The notes beneath the pieces were generated by a model. The model did no database searches. It was given only the letters and a program-made list of their open reading frames with translations, and was not told the DNA's origin. Of a stretch of DNA of 39,155 nucleotides, positions 1 through 7,353 are shown piece after piece. Both the position numbers and the translations under genes were made by a program. Origin of the DNA: Planctomycetaceae bacterium (GTDB taxonomy: Bacteria; Planctomycetota; SZUA-567); the NCBI GenBank assembly GCA_021205245.1, contig JAJPXZ010000171.1, forward strand, positions 1-39,155. Direction: 5' to 3'. Position 1 is the first letter of the stretch. Each line of letters opens with the position of its first letter.

Positions 1-374
1 CGAAAGGCGTCGTCAGCCAAAAGAATTGGGACCGCATCATATATTATTTGGGCGTCGCGCAGCGAGGCATCTTCGATCTCATAGCAACCTGGCCCCGGCG
101 TCGCATACCCCGATTCCGGCGCATACGCCCGTGCCAAACGCGTGGCTGGACCTGGACCCGTAAGCACCTCCTCTCCCCGCCGCCGCCGCGCCGTCGTCGC
201 TTTATCCTGCCGTCACTCGCCGCCACAACAACCGGCCCGCCGCCACGTCTGACGGTCCTCGGCCAAGGACGCCCATGCAGGCGTGAACCCGAGACGGTGG
301 CCATCGTCCCAATGGTGGGTTAACCCGGTACGTGTTCCGGCCATTCCCGCCCCAAACTCTTTGACAAGTTCATA
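1..374. other. Unassigned left edge
   Basis: I find no gene I can name here. The first ~110 bases read on the plus strand in the frame starting at base 3 look mildly protein-like with GC-rich third positions, so the 3' end of a gene entering from the left is possible. A second frame runs to a TAA near base 171. Bases 175-260 are low-complexity CCG/CGC-rich sequence that opens several frames by composition alone. The converging ligase gene ends at 375, and I see no good hairpin terminator between it and the window edge. Confidence 0.3.
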
Positions 375-1334
375 TCAGACTATGGCAGGCACGTGCTCTG
401 CAACCGCCTTCGCCCGCGCGCCGGGAACGAGACTGACAAAGAACGGCTGCCGCAACTTCTGGCTTGTCGTCCACGACATAAAGCCGACCCGCGCCACCAG
501 CTTCGGTGAGACCCAGGTCGCCCCGGCGCTGCCGGTCGGCAGGGCTTCGTCGAACAGACTCCGTTTCAGCTGGGGCAACCGGGCAATGGCGCGGTATTCG
601 TCCCGATCCCGGCCGAGCGTTACCCTGCCCTTGTACGCCAGGCCGCCGTCGGCACGGTACTGACCCAGCACCAAACTCACCACCGCAGCTTTCGCGTTGT
701 CCACAACGCCGCACACAACGAAATCGTCCTCGAGCCAGTGTTTGATTTTCACCCAATCCTTGGTGCGTTTGCCCATGCGGTAGACGCTGTCACGGCGCTT
801 GCCGATAATGCCTTCCATTCCCTGCTTTCTGACAATCTCGAAAAAGTCGACGCCCCGTTCCTCGACCGCCCGCGAGACGGCGACGCGGTCGCCTTCGCGC
901 ACGGCGGCGGCGAGGATTTCCCGGCGTCGGTCGAGCGGCTCGTCCGTCACCTGCCGGCCGTCTCGATACAGAATATCGACCACGACAAAGGTAACCGGCT
1001 TTTCCCGCGACAAGCGTTGGATGGCAATGGGGTGCTTCGTGGCCCAGCGGCTTTTAATCCCTTCGAAATCGTCTTTCGAACCGGCTCCCACCACCAGTTC
1101 GCCGTCGAGGATGCATTTGCCGTCGACCTGCTCATGCAGGGTGGCGAGTTCGGGGAAATTCGGCAGGATATGGCGGCCGTGGCGATTGACAAGGACGGTG
1201 GATTCGCCGTCCACGTAGGCGAGGCTGCGCTCACCGTCGACCTTCAGTTCAAACAGGTAATCGGGCGAATCAAACGGCCCTTCGTCGCGGCCAATCAGCA
1301 TGGGTTTGGCGAGGCGACCGTCGAATATATCCAT
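375..1334 (-). CDS. ligD: ATP-dependent DNA ligase, stand-alone LigD ligase domain
   Basis: This 319-aa ATP-dependent ligase would seal breaks in Ku-directed non-homologous end joining. Seen: motif I ELKVDGER with the adenylated Lys at residue 31, motif III FVVVDILY, motif IV EGIIGKRRDSVY, motif V DWVKIKH, then a C-terminal OB-fold-like stretch (about 205-300). The length fits the ligase domain alone. The polymerase and phosphoesterase domains of full-length LigD are absent here and could be encoded elsewhere. The start codon overlaps the Ku stop (TGATG), which implies translational coupling. Family assignment is firm; the repair role is inferred from the Ku neighbour. Confidence 0.92.
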   Translation of the reverse strand: MDIFDGRLAKPMLIGRDEGPFDSPDYLFELKVDGERSLAYVDGESTVLVNRHGRHILPNFPELATLHEQVDGKCILDGELVVGAGSKDDFEGIKSRWATKHPIAIQRLSREKPVTFVVVDILYRDGRQVTDEPLDRRREILAAAVREGDRVAVSRAVEERGVDFFEIVRKQGMEGIIGKRRDSVYRMGKRTKDWVKIKHWLEDDFVVCGVVDNAKAAVVSLVLGQYRADGGLAYKGRVTLGRDRDEYRAIARLPQLKRSLFDEALPTGSAGATWVSPKLVARVGFMSWTTSQKLRQPFFVSLVPGARAKAVAEHVPAIV

Positions 1335-2182
1335 CAGGTGCCGACCTTCTGCGCCCGGCCACGGCGAGCGGCGGGCGCGGCCTTGGCTGCCGGCTTGCGG
1401 CTCCGCGCCGGTTTCTTGTCCACGTGCAACTCGTCCACGCTGGCCTTGAGGGCGTCCATGAGGTTGATGACGTTGTTGCCGGTCGACTCTTTCGGCATGG
1501 CGATTTCGCGGCCTTCGATTTTGCTTTCGATCAGGTCGCGCAACCGCTTCTGGTAGTGGTTTTCAAACTCCGCCGCTTCGAACGGTTTTTCCATGCCGGA
1601 GACGATTCGGTCCGCCATCTCCATTTCCGCCGGGTTCATCTCGGGGCGAGCGCCCGACTTCGGCATGGCCCTGACCTCATCGTCGTAGTACAGGGTCTGC
1701 ATAAGAATCCCGTCGTCTTCGGGGATAAGGGCAAGGACAACCTCGTTCGACCCCATAACGGTATGGCCGATTGCCACCTTGCTCCGGTTCAACATGGTGC
1801 GGCGAAGCAGTTCGAACGCCTTTTCGCCGCCCTTTTGCGGCGCGACATAATAGGCTCGCGCGTAATAGACAGGGCTGATTTCCCGCACCTCCGAAAACTG
1901 GAGGATCTGGATGCTCTTGTCCTTCTCCGTCTTGACCTTCTCGAAGTCCTCGTCCGACATGACCACGTACTTGTCCTTGTCGTATTGATAGCCCTTGACG
2001 ATATCCTCGTTCGCGATTTCCTTTCCCGTGGCTTCGTCAAATTTCTTGTAGCGGATACGGCCGTTGGAGTGTTTGGACAGTTGGTTGAAACGGATGTCGT
2101 TGTCCTGGGTCGCGGTATAGATATCCACCGGTATATACACCAGGGCAAAGGAAATCGCGGCTTTTTGAGCGACGGGAGGCAT
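1334..2182 (-). CDS. ku: Non-homologous end joining protein Ku
   Basis: Bacterial Ku, a homodimeric ring that binds double-strand DNA ends and recruits the ligase. The 282-aa protein begins MPPVAQKAAISFALVYIPVDIY, the typical start of the Ku core, and continues through NGRIRYKKFDEATGKEI and the conserved YYDDEVR region. The last ~30 residues form a Lys/Arg/Ala-rich tail like the DNA-binding extension of many bacterial Ku proteins. An in-frame ATG 90 bases upstream exists, but the start at 2182 has a GAGAGGG ribosome site five bases away and matches the family N-terminus. It is the first gene of a two-gene operon with the ligase. Confidence 0.94.
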   Translation of the reverse strand: MPPVAQKAAISFALVYIPVDIYTATQDNDIRFNQLSKHSNGRIRYKKFDEATGKEIANEDIVKGYQYDKDKYVVMSDEDFEKVKTEKDKSIQILQFSEVREISPVYYARAYYVAPQKGGEKAFELLRRTMLNRSKVAIGHTVMGSNEVVLALIPEDDGILMQTLYYDDEVRAMPKSGARPEMNPAEMEMADRIVSGMEKPFEAAEFENHYQKRLRDLIESKIEGREIAMPKESTGNNVINLMDALKASVDELHVDKKPARSRKPAAKAAPAARRGRAQKVGT

Positions 2183-2355
2183 GGCGGCCCTCTCAATCTC
2201 ACTAATGGTATTCCCCCCAACAGTACGCCAGGTTTGCACCGCCCCTTTGCAGGCGCGGCACACACCGGACACTAGTCATTGTTTTTCCCAGCCGGTCGGT
2301 CATGCGCGGCAGTCACGATGTTTTACCCGAAGGGTGTGTCGGCTCCGGCGCAAAG

Positions 2356-2395
2356 ACAATTGGTAGAACGGCCGCGAAGCGGCCTCATTAATTGT
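2356..2395 (+). promoter_or_regulatory. Nested hairpin in the yghA leader
   Basis: Outer arms ACAATT (2356-2361) and AATTGT (2390-2395) enclose a GGCCGC-GAA-GCGGCC hairpin (2370-2384). The structure ends about three bases before the AGGAG ribosome site of the dehydrogenase. It could affect initiation or mRNA stability. It has no U-tract typical of a terminator. The role is inference. Confidence 0.35.
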
Positions 2396-2409
2396 TCCAG
2401 GAGCGCTCA

Positions 2410-3306
2410 ATGAAAACAGACACAGTCAGCATACAAAACCCCGTCGACGAATACCGTACCGAGGGCTACGAACAACAGCGCCAGCCATTCCCCGGCCTGC
2501 AACGGGAAATGGAACCGGTGCCTGACAGCGGCGAAGCAACGTACAAGGGAACCGGCAGGCTGCAGGGCCGCAAGGCGCTGGTCACCGGCGGCGATTCGGG
2601 TATCGGCCGCGCCGTCGCCATCGCCTACGCCCGCGAAGGGGCGGACCTGGCTATCAACTACCTCCCGAGCGAGGAGGCGGACGCCCAGGATCTCAAAGCC
2701 TTATTGGAAGGTGAAGGCCGGAAAATCACCCTCATCCCAGGCAACCTGGCGGACGAGCATTTTTGCATCAAGCTGGTCGACCGTGCCTACGATTCGATGA
2801 AGGGATTGGATATTCTCGCCCTGGTGGCGGGGCGGCAGGTGGCGACGAAAAGTATTGAAGAAATCACCACCGACCAGCTTGAAGAGGTTTTCGCCGTCAA
2901 CGTCTTTTCGTTGTTTTGGATAGTCAAGCAGGCGCTGCCGCTGTTGCCCGAAGGCGCCAGCATCATCACCACCTCGTCCATCCAGGCCTTTGACCCAAGC
3001 GCGACGCTGTTGGATTACGCCTCGACCAAGGGCGCGATCAAGGCCTTTACCCAGTCGTTGGCGAAACAACTGGCACCACAAGGCATCCGCGTCAACGCGG
3101 TCGCGCCCGGCCCCATCTGGACGCCGATACAGGTCTCGGGCGGCCAATTACAGGAAGCGCTGTCAAAGTTCGGCCAGGACACGCCGCTGAAACGTTCCGG
3201 CCAGCCGGCGGAATTGGCAGGCATCTACGTTTTCCTCGCCTCGCAGGAATCGTCCTATGTGACGGCACAGTTCTTTGGCGTGACTGGCGGTAAGACGCTA
3301 GCGTGA
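2410..3306 (+). CDS. yghA: YghA-type short-chain dehydrogenase/reductase
   Basis: NAD(P)-dependent SDR of the YghA / general stress protein 39 group, 298 aa. The N-terminal ~45 residues ([29 protein letters not shown]) are characteristic of this subgroup. The Rossmann motif TGGDSGIGR follows, then LVAGRQ in the place of the classical NNAG (normal for YghA), the TTSSIQAF serine and the YASTK Tyr-Lys pair. The start at 2410 has AGGAG four bases upstream and is preferred to an ATG 18 bases earlier. The physiological substrate is not known from sequence; relatives act on aldehydes or ketones. It is monocistronic, with a shared terminator downstream. Confidence 0.88.
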   Translation: MKTDTVSIQNPVDEYRTEGYEQQRQPFPGLQREMEPVPDSGEATYKGTGRLQGRKALVTGGDSGIGRAVAIAYAREGADLAINYLPSEEADAQDLKALLEGEGRKITLIPGNLADEHFCIKLVDRAYDSMKGLDILALVAGRQVATKSIEEITTDQLEEVFAVNVFSLFWIVKQALPLLPEGASIITTSSIQAFDPSATLLDYASTKGAIKAFTQSLAKQLAPQGIRVNAVAPGPIWTPIQVSGGQLQEALSKFGQDTPLKRSGQPAELAGIYVFLASQESSYVTAQFFGVTGGKTLA

Positions 3307-3317
3307 CGACGCGCAGT

Positions 3318-3355
3318 AAAAAAACAGCCCCCGGTAACGGCCGGGGGCGTTTTTC
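3318..3355. terminator. Bidirectional intrinsic terminator
   Basis: Perfect 8-bp stem GCCCCCGG/CCGGGGGC (3327-3334 and 3341-3348) with a 6-base loop. It is followed by GTTTTT on the plus strand and preceded by an A-run that gives a U-tract on the minus strand. It sits between the convergent ends of yghA and the GntR gene. Confidence 0.9.
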
Positions 3356-3371
3356 TGATTATCGCGAAATT

Positions 3372-4166
3372 TCACCGCCCCACGCGCCCGCCCTGATTGA
3401 TCCGGTTGAACATCCCATACAGCTTTTCCTCCTGGAGGATGGCCTGGATGGCGTCGTTCATGCCTGAGAGGTGGCGGTGGATTTCCCGCCGGGCGCGGTC
3501 GGGATCCCGCTTCACAATAGCGTCGACAATATCCTGATGCTCTTCGTACAGCACCGCCTCCGGGCGGCAGAAACGGTAGATCGACTTCAGGCCCTTTATC
3601 CGGTCGACCTCGGCCTTGGCCGAATCGACAAGACGCTTGGCGTTCGGGAGACCGGCGACCAAAAACATGACGGCGTGGAATTCATTGTCGAGAATATAGA
3701 AGGCGTCGTTGTCGCCCCGCTCGACACAGCGATGCTGCTCGGCCAGTTCCTCCCGCAAAGCGGCGATAGCCGCGGGGTCGCCCGCACGCGCCAGTTGTTC
3801 CGCGCAGGCGGACTCGAGGGAGGTGCGGATAAAATAGCCCTTGAAGGCGCGCTTCAAATCGATGGGGGAGACATAGGTGCCAATCTTCGGCACGATATCC
3901 ACCAGGTTTTCCTCGGCCAATCGGATAAATGCCTCGCGCACCGGCGTCTTGCTCACCCCCAGGCTGACCGCCACATCCTTTTCCGGCAGGAATTGGTTGG
4001 GCATGAGGTGCAGGTTGACGATAAGCGACCTGAGCGCCCGGTAGACCTGCTGCGTCAAGGTGCCGTCGTCGTCCAACCGCACCTTGCTGAGCACTTCGGC
4101 GACCGGCGTCTCGAGAAGATCCGACGGCGGGGCAATCGTTTCCGCGACGAGGTCGAGCTTTTCCAT
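3372..4166 (-). CDS. GntR/FadR-family regulator (paralogue 1)
   Basis: A 264-aa transcription factor: N-terminal winged helix-turn-helix (about 38-105, recognition region VSKTPVREAFIRLAE) and C-terminal all-helical FCD ligand-binding domain (about 110-240). Candidate metal or ligand residues lie in DNEFHAVMF, YEEHQDIV and EIHRHLSG. It is the last gene of gntR2-kduD-gntR1. It is clearly paralogous to the regulator at 4967-5764 across the DNA-binding domain, with a recognition stretch identical over 15 residues. It probably responds to a uronate catabolite; the ligand is inferred from context. The ATG at 4166 follows a GGGAG site. Confidence 0.9.
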   Translation of the reverse strand: MEKLDLVAETIAPPSDLLETPVAEVLSKVRLDDDGTLTQQVYRALRSLIVNLHLMPNQFLPEKDVAVSLGVSKTPVREAFIRLAEENLVDIVPKIGTYVSPIDLKRAFKGYFIRTSLESACAEQLARAGDPAAIAALREELAEQHRCVERGDNDAFYILDNEFHAVMFLVAGLPNAKRLVDSAKAEVDRIKGLKSIYRFCRPEAVLYEEHQDIVDAIVKRDPDRARREIHRHLSGMNDAIQAILQEEKLYGMFNRINQGGRVGR

Positions 4167-4193
4167 GATGGTCTCCCGGGTATAGCCGCGATC

Positions 4194-4955
4194 CTACCTC
4201 GCCAGCCAGCCGCCGTCCATAGCGATGGTAAAACCGTTCATATAATCCGAAGCCGGCGACGCCAAAAACACGGCCGCACCTGCCATGTCCTCCGGCGTCC
4301 CCCAGCGTCCGGCGGGAATGCGGTCGAGGATGGCGTTGTAGCGCTCGCTGTCGTTCCGCAGCGCCTCGGTGTTGTTCGTGACCATATAGCCGGGCGCGAT
4401 GCCGTTGACGTTGATGTTGTACTTGGCCCACTCGCAGGCGAGGAGGCGGGTCAGACCGAGGACGGCGCTTTTTGAAGAGGTATAACTGGGGACGCGGATA
4501 CCGCCCTGAAAGGACAGAAGCGACGCGACATTGATGATCTTGCCGCCCCGGCCCTGTTTGATAAATACTTTCGCCGCCGCCTGGCACAGGAAGAACACCG
4601 ACTTGATGTTGACGTTCATCACGTCGTCCCAGTCCTTTTCGGTAAAGTTGATGGAATCCTCGCGCCGTATAATTCCGGCGTTGTTAATCAGGATATCCAG
4701 CCCGCCGAAATGCGCCACCGCTTTGTCGATAATGCCCGCCGTCACCGACGGGTCGGCGAGATCAGCCATGATGGGGAACGATTCCCCGCCCGCCTTCTCG
4801 ATCAATTTCATCGTGTCGTCCATGGACGAGCGGCCGACCAGGGCCACCTTTGCGCCAGCCTCGGCCAAAGCAACCGCCATGCCTTGCCCCAAACCGGTAT
4901 TAGCGCCGGTCACGGCGGCGATTTTTCCAGTCAGCTTGAACGTGTCGAGAATCAT
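4194..4955 (-). CDS. kduD: 2-dehydro-3-deoxy-D-gluconate 5-dehydrogenase KduD
   Basis: SDR-family enzyme of 253 aa that reduces 2,5-diketo-3-deoxygluconate (DKII) to 2-keto-3-deoxygluconate, the step after KduI in pectin/unsaturated uronate breakdown. Seen: TGANTGLGQG cofactor loop, NNAG, the serine region NVASLLSFQGG, YTSSK catalytic pair, and C-terminal GFTIAMDGGW typical of KduD. The start at 4955 is chosen because GGAGG lies five bases upstream; five in-frame codons further up lie over the upstream gene's stop. That ribosome site directly follows the regulator stop codon (11-base gap), so the two are probably coupled. kduI lies in the divergent operon, which supports the assignment. Confidence 0.9.
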   Translation of the reverse strand: MILDTFKLTGKIAAVTGANTGLGQGMAVALAEAGAKVALVGRSSMDDTMKLIEKAGGESFPIMADLADPSVTAGIIDKAVAHFGGLDILINNAGIIRREDSINFTEKDWDDVMNVNIKSVFFLCQAAAKVFIKQGRGGKIINVASLLSFQGGIRVPSYTSSKSAVLGLTRLLACEWAKYNINVNGIAPGYMVTNNTEALRNDSERYNAILDRIPAGRWGTPEDMAGAAVFLASPASDYMNGFTIAMDGGWLAR

Positions 4956-4966
4956 GTTTTCCTCCA

Positions 4967-5764
4967 TCAAGTGGTTTGTGCGATCTTGGATTTACGCGTG
5001 CCAGGCCGTTTCCGGTTCAGGAACGTGAACAGTTCCCACAGTTCGGCGTCCGGAGACAAACGGTCCAGAAGATCCTCGAACCGGCCCATATGCCTGAGCA
5101 TCGCCGCCCTTGCCCCCTCGGCATCGTGGCGCACCACGGCGTTGACGAGATCCGCATGGTCGCTGTGGAATACCTGGAGATCCGGCGGGAAATGGCGGTG
5201 CAGATTTATCACCCGGTCGACCTCGAAGCGGGCGGCGTCGATGAGCTTTTTGGCGTCGGGCAGGTCGGCCATATCGAACAGGGCGGCGTGGAAATCGTCG
5301 TTGACGGCAAAGTAACCGTCGCGGTCGCCATCGGCAATGCAGCGCTCGCCCTTGGCCAACAAGGTGCGGAGGCGGCTGGCGTCGTCCATCCCCGACGTCT
5401 GCGCCGCCTGCCAGGCGCAGGACGATTCGAGCGAGGTCCAGATAAACAGGCCTTCGCGGGCGCGGTCGGGATCAATTGGCGCGACATAGGTGCCGCTCTT
5501 CGGCACGATGCGGACAATGCCGTCCTCGGCCAAACGGATAAACGCCTCCCGCACCGGCGTCTTCGAGACGTCCATGCCGGCGGCAACGTCCTTCTCCGAG
5601 AGGAATTGATTGGGGAGGAGCCGCAGCGTCACGATAAGGCTGCGGAGCAGGCGGTAGACCTGCCCGGTCAGGGTACCTTCACCATCCAATGAGGAACCGG
5701 TGAGCACCTCTTGGACAGGTTGGGCATTCTGGAATTCGGTAAGCAATTCGGTCGACGGAGCCAT
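4967..5764 (-). CDS. GntR/FadR-family regulator (paralogue 2)
   Basis: A 265-aa GntR regulator with an N-terminal winged HTH (recognition region VSKTPVREAFIRLAE, same as paralogue 1) and an FCD domain (VNDDFHAALF, HSDHADLV, LRHMGRF). An ATG 33 bases further upstream would leave a leader of only about six bases after the predicted -10 box. The ATG at 5764 has AGGA five bases upstream and gives a length matching paralogue 1, so it is preferred. First gene of the minus-strand operon with kduD, so it probably regulates itself and the divergent kdgF operon. The ligand is inferred to be a pathway intermediate. Confidence 0.9.
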   Translation of the reverse strand: MAPSTELLTEFQNAQPVQEVLTGSSLDGEGTLTGQVYRLLRSLIVTLRLLPNQFLSEKDVAAGMDVSKTPVREAFIRLAEDGIVRIVPKSGTYVAPIDPDRAREGLFIWTSLESSCAWQAAQTSGMDDASRLRTLLAKGERCIADGDRDGYFAVNDDFHAALFDMADLPDAKKLIDAARFEVDRVINLHRHFPPDLQVFHSDHADLVNAVVRHDAEGARAAMLRHMGRFEDLLDRLSPDAELWELFTFLNRKRPGTRKSKIAQTT

Positions 5765-5800
5765 CGCGGTCCTGTTCCGTGGGCTGGAGTTGTTCAATTG

Positions 5801-5821
5801 ACTACAACAAATATATCAGGT
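5801..5821 (-). promoter_or_regulatory. Candidate GntR operator A over the gntR2 -10 box
   Basis: Read on the minus strand, this 21-bp site matches 17 of 21 positions of the site at 5950-5970 on the plus strand, sharing ATATATTTG and TAGT. It covers the predicted -10 of the minus-strand promoter, and its edges show CTAC/GTAG symmetry. The duplication and position suggest repression by one or both neighbouring GntR proteins. Binding is inference. Confidence 0.5.
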
Positions 5822-5838
5822 AGATAACCGCTAGTCAA
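5810..5838 (-). promoter_or_regulatory. Sigma-70 type promoter for gntR2-kduD-gntR1
   Basis: On the minus strand: TTGACT (5838-5833), 17-base spacer, TATATT (5815-5810). This is close to consensus. Transcription would start about 40 bases before the ATG at 5764. Confidence 0.65.
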
Positions 5839-5942
5839 AGTCTTTTTACTCGTTCCTCTATTATCAGCGTTATATTTACGGTGGTTAACTCCAAATAAGC
5901 GGCGACGTTGGAAAATTCGTAACGGGAAAAGAAAATTTCTAC

Positions 5943-5970
5943 TTGACCGATCTAATATATTTGATATAGT
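5943..5970 (+). promoter_or_regulatory. Sigma-70 type promoter for kdgF-kduI-dctPQM
   Basis: TTGACC (5943-5948), 16-base spacer, TATAGT (5965-5970), close to consensus. The -10 and spacer overlap candidate operator B. Confidence 0.65.
5950..5970 (+). promoter_or_regulatory. Candidate GntR operator B over the kdgF -10 box
   Basis: Plus-strand partner of operator A (17 of 21 positions the same, opposite strand). It lies at the equivalent place relative to its promoter, over the -10 box. This mirror arrangement would let one regulator control both arms. Inferred from sequence only. Confidence 0.5.
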
Positions 5971-6088
5971 AAAGGGAGAGATACGGCAATTACCCAATAC
6001 TTGAGCCTTCCCAACACGATCCCTGCGCCACCACCCTTTTCCTATCCAGAGCGGAGCGAGCCACCATCCGCCACATGGAGATCGCGCA

Positions 6089-6415
6089 ATGTATATCCAC
6101 GATGATCAATGCGCCGAAACCGTGCTCGACAACGGCGGCGTTGGAAAGATCAAGTGCTTCCTCCCCGACCTGATGCTGGTTGAGCTGATCTGGAAAAAAG
6201 GCCAGACCGGCGCGATCCACCACCACCCGCACCGCCAGGCCGGTTATGTGGTCCAGGGCTCGTTCGAGGCCGACGTGGAGGGGGAGAAAACCGTCCTCCG
6301 CGCCGGAGATTGCTACTATACCACCGCCGACCAACCCCACGGCCTTGTCGCCCTCGAGGACGGCAGCGTCCTCCTGGACGTTTTCACGCCCATGCGGGAG
6401 GACTTTGTCAAATAA
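6089..6415 (+). CDS. kdgF: KdgF-like cupin, unsaturated uronate linearisation
   Basis: A single-domain cupin of 108 aa, matching the size of KdgF, which converts ring-form 4,5-unsaturated uronate to the linear keto form (DKI) used by KduI. Candidate metal ligands are in HHHPHRQ (44-50) and His84. The C-terminal DVFTPMREDF carries Asp97 and Arg103, spaced like the catalytic Asp and Arg reported for KdgF. First gene of an operon with kduI 23 bases downstream, strong context for KdgF over a generic cupin. An ATG 14 bases upstream is out of frame. Confidence 0.85.
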   Translation: MYIHDDQCAETVLDNGGVGKIKCFLPDLMLVELIWKKGQTGAIHHHPHRQAGYVVQGSFEADVEGEKTVLRAGDCYYTTADQPHGLVALEDGSVLLDVFTPMREDFVK

Positions 6416-6438
6416 CCGTACCCAGCGAAGGAGTATAT

Positions 6439-7281
6439 ATGGATATCCGCTACAGCGTCAACCAACGCGATGTCAAGCGTTACACCACCGATGAACTGCG
6501 CGATGAATTCCTGATTGAAAAACTCTTCGTCCCCGGCGATATCACCGCCACCTATAGCCATGTCGACCGCGTCATCACCCTGGGCGCGATGCCCACCGGA
6601 ACCCGCCTCGCCCTCGACAAGAACGTCGACACCTGGAAATCCCTGGGCGCGAAATTTTTCCTCGCCGGCCGCGAACTCGGCATCATCAATATCGGCGGCC
6701 CAGGCACGGTACACGCCGACGGAACCGATTACCCGCTTGGCCGCCGTGAAGGCCTGTATTTGTCCATGGGCACAAAAGATGTCTCCTTCTCCTCCGGCGA
6801 CCAGTCCAAACCGGCCAAATTCTACATGGCCTCCGCCCCGGCCCACCGCGCCTGCCCCACAACCTTGATTCCCTACGACAAAGCCATTCACCGCGAGCTC
6901 GGCACGCTCGAAACGTCCAATGCCCGCACCCTCAACCAATACATCCACCCCGACGTACTCGAAACCTGCCAGCTCTCCATGGGCCTGACCGAACTCAAGC
7001 CCGGCTCGGTATGGAACACCATGCCCAGCCACACCCATGAGCGGCGCATGGAAGTGTATATGTATTTCGACATCCCCGAGGGGAACGTCGTCTTCCACTT
7101 CATGGGCGAACCGAACGAGACCCGTCACATTGTCATGCAGAATGAGCAGGCGGTGATTTCGCCCTCGTGGAGCATCCATTCCGGCTGCGGCACGGCCGCG
7201 TATTCGTTCATCTGGGCCATGGCGGGCGAGAACAAGGTCTTCGACGACATGGACGGCTTTGCCAATACCGCGATGCAGTAA
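6439..7281 (+). CDS. kduI: 4-deoxy-L-threo-5-hexosulose-uronate ketol-isomerase KduI
   Basis: Isomerises DKI to 2,5-diketo-3-deoxygluconate, between KdgF and KduD. The 280 aa agree with the ~278 aa of the E. coli enzyme. The zinc site is intact: His198, His200, Glu205 and His247, with the same spacing as E. coli 196/198/203/245. MDIRYSVNQRDVKRYTTDELR is a typical N-terminus. The ATG at 6439 has AAGGAG five bases upstream; an earlier in-frame ATG lies inside kdgF and is rejected. Second gene of the plus-strand operon. Confidence 0.95.
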   Translation: MDIRYSVNQRDVKRYTTDELRDEFLIEKLFVPGDITATYSHVDRVITLGAMPTGTRLALDKNVDTWKSLGAKFFLAGRELGIINIGGPGTVHADGTDYPLGRREGLYLSMGTKDVSFSSGDQSKPAKFYMASAPAHRACPTTLIPYDKAIHRELGTLETSNARTLNQYIHPDVLETCQLSMGLTELKPGSVWNTMPSHTHERRMEVYMYFDIPEGNVVFHFMGEPNETRHIVMQNEQAVISPSWSIHSGCGTAAYSFIWAMAGENKVFDDMDGFANTAMQ

Positions 7282-7353
7282 TACGGCAGTATCTCCCGCC
7301 AGCCGGTTGGGTTCGGCGGTTCCTCTCCCTCTTTTTCAGTAGGAGTAAAAGCC

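Larger units (their letters stand above)
5765..6088. promoter_or_regulatory. Divergent intergenic control region of the uronate locus
   Basis: This AT-richer 324-base gap separates the two arms of the locus. It holds two back-to-back promoters (5810-5838 minus, 5943-5970 plus), two near-identical 21-bp sites over their -10 boxes, about 100 bases between the sites, and a ~110-base leader for kdgF ending in GGAG eight bases before its ATG. No coding potential is apparent. Confidence 0.75.

Noticed and set aside
48..323. Opposed small frames at the left edge (48-323 plus, 44-304 minus)
   Set aside because: Both run through low-complexity CCG-rich sequence and translate to Arg/Pro-rich strings without support.
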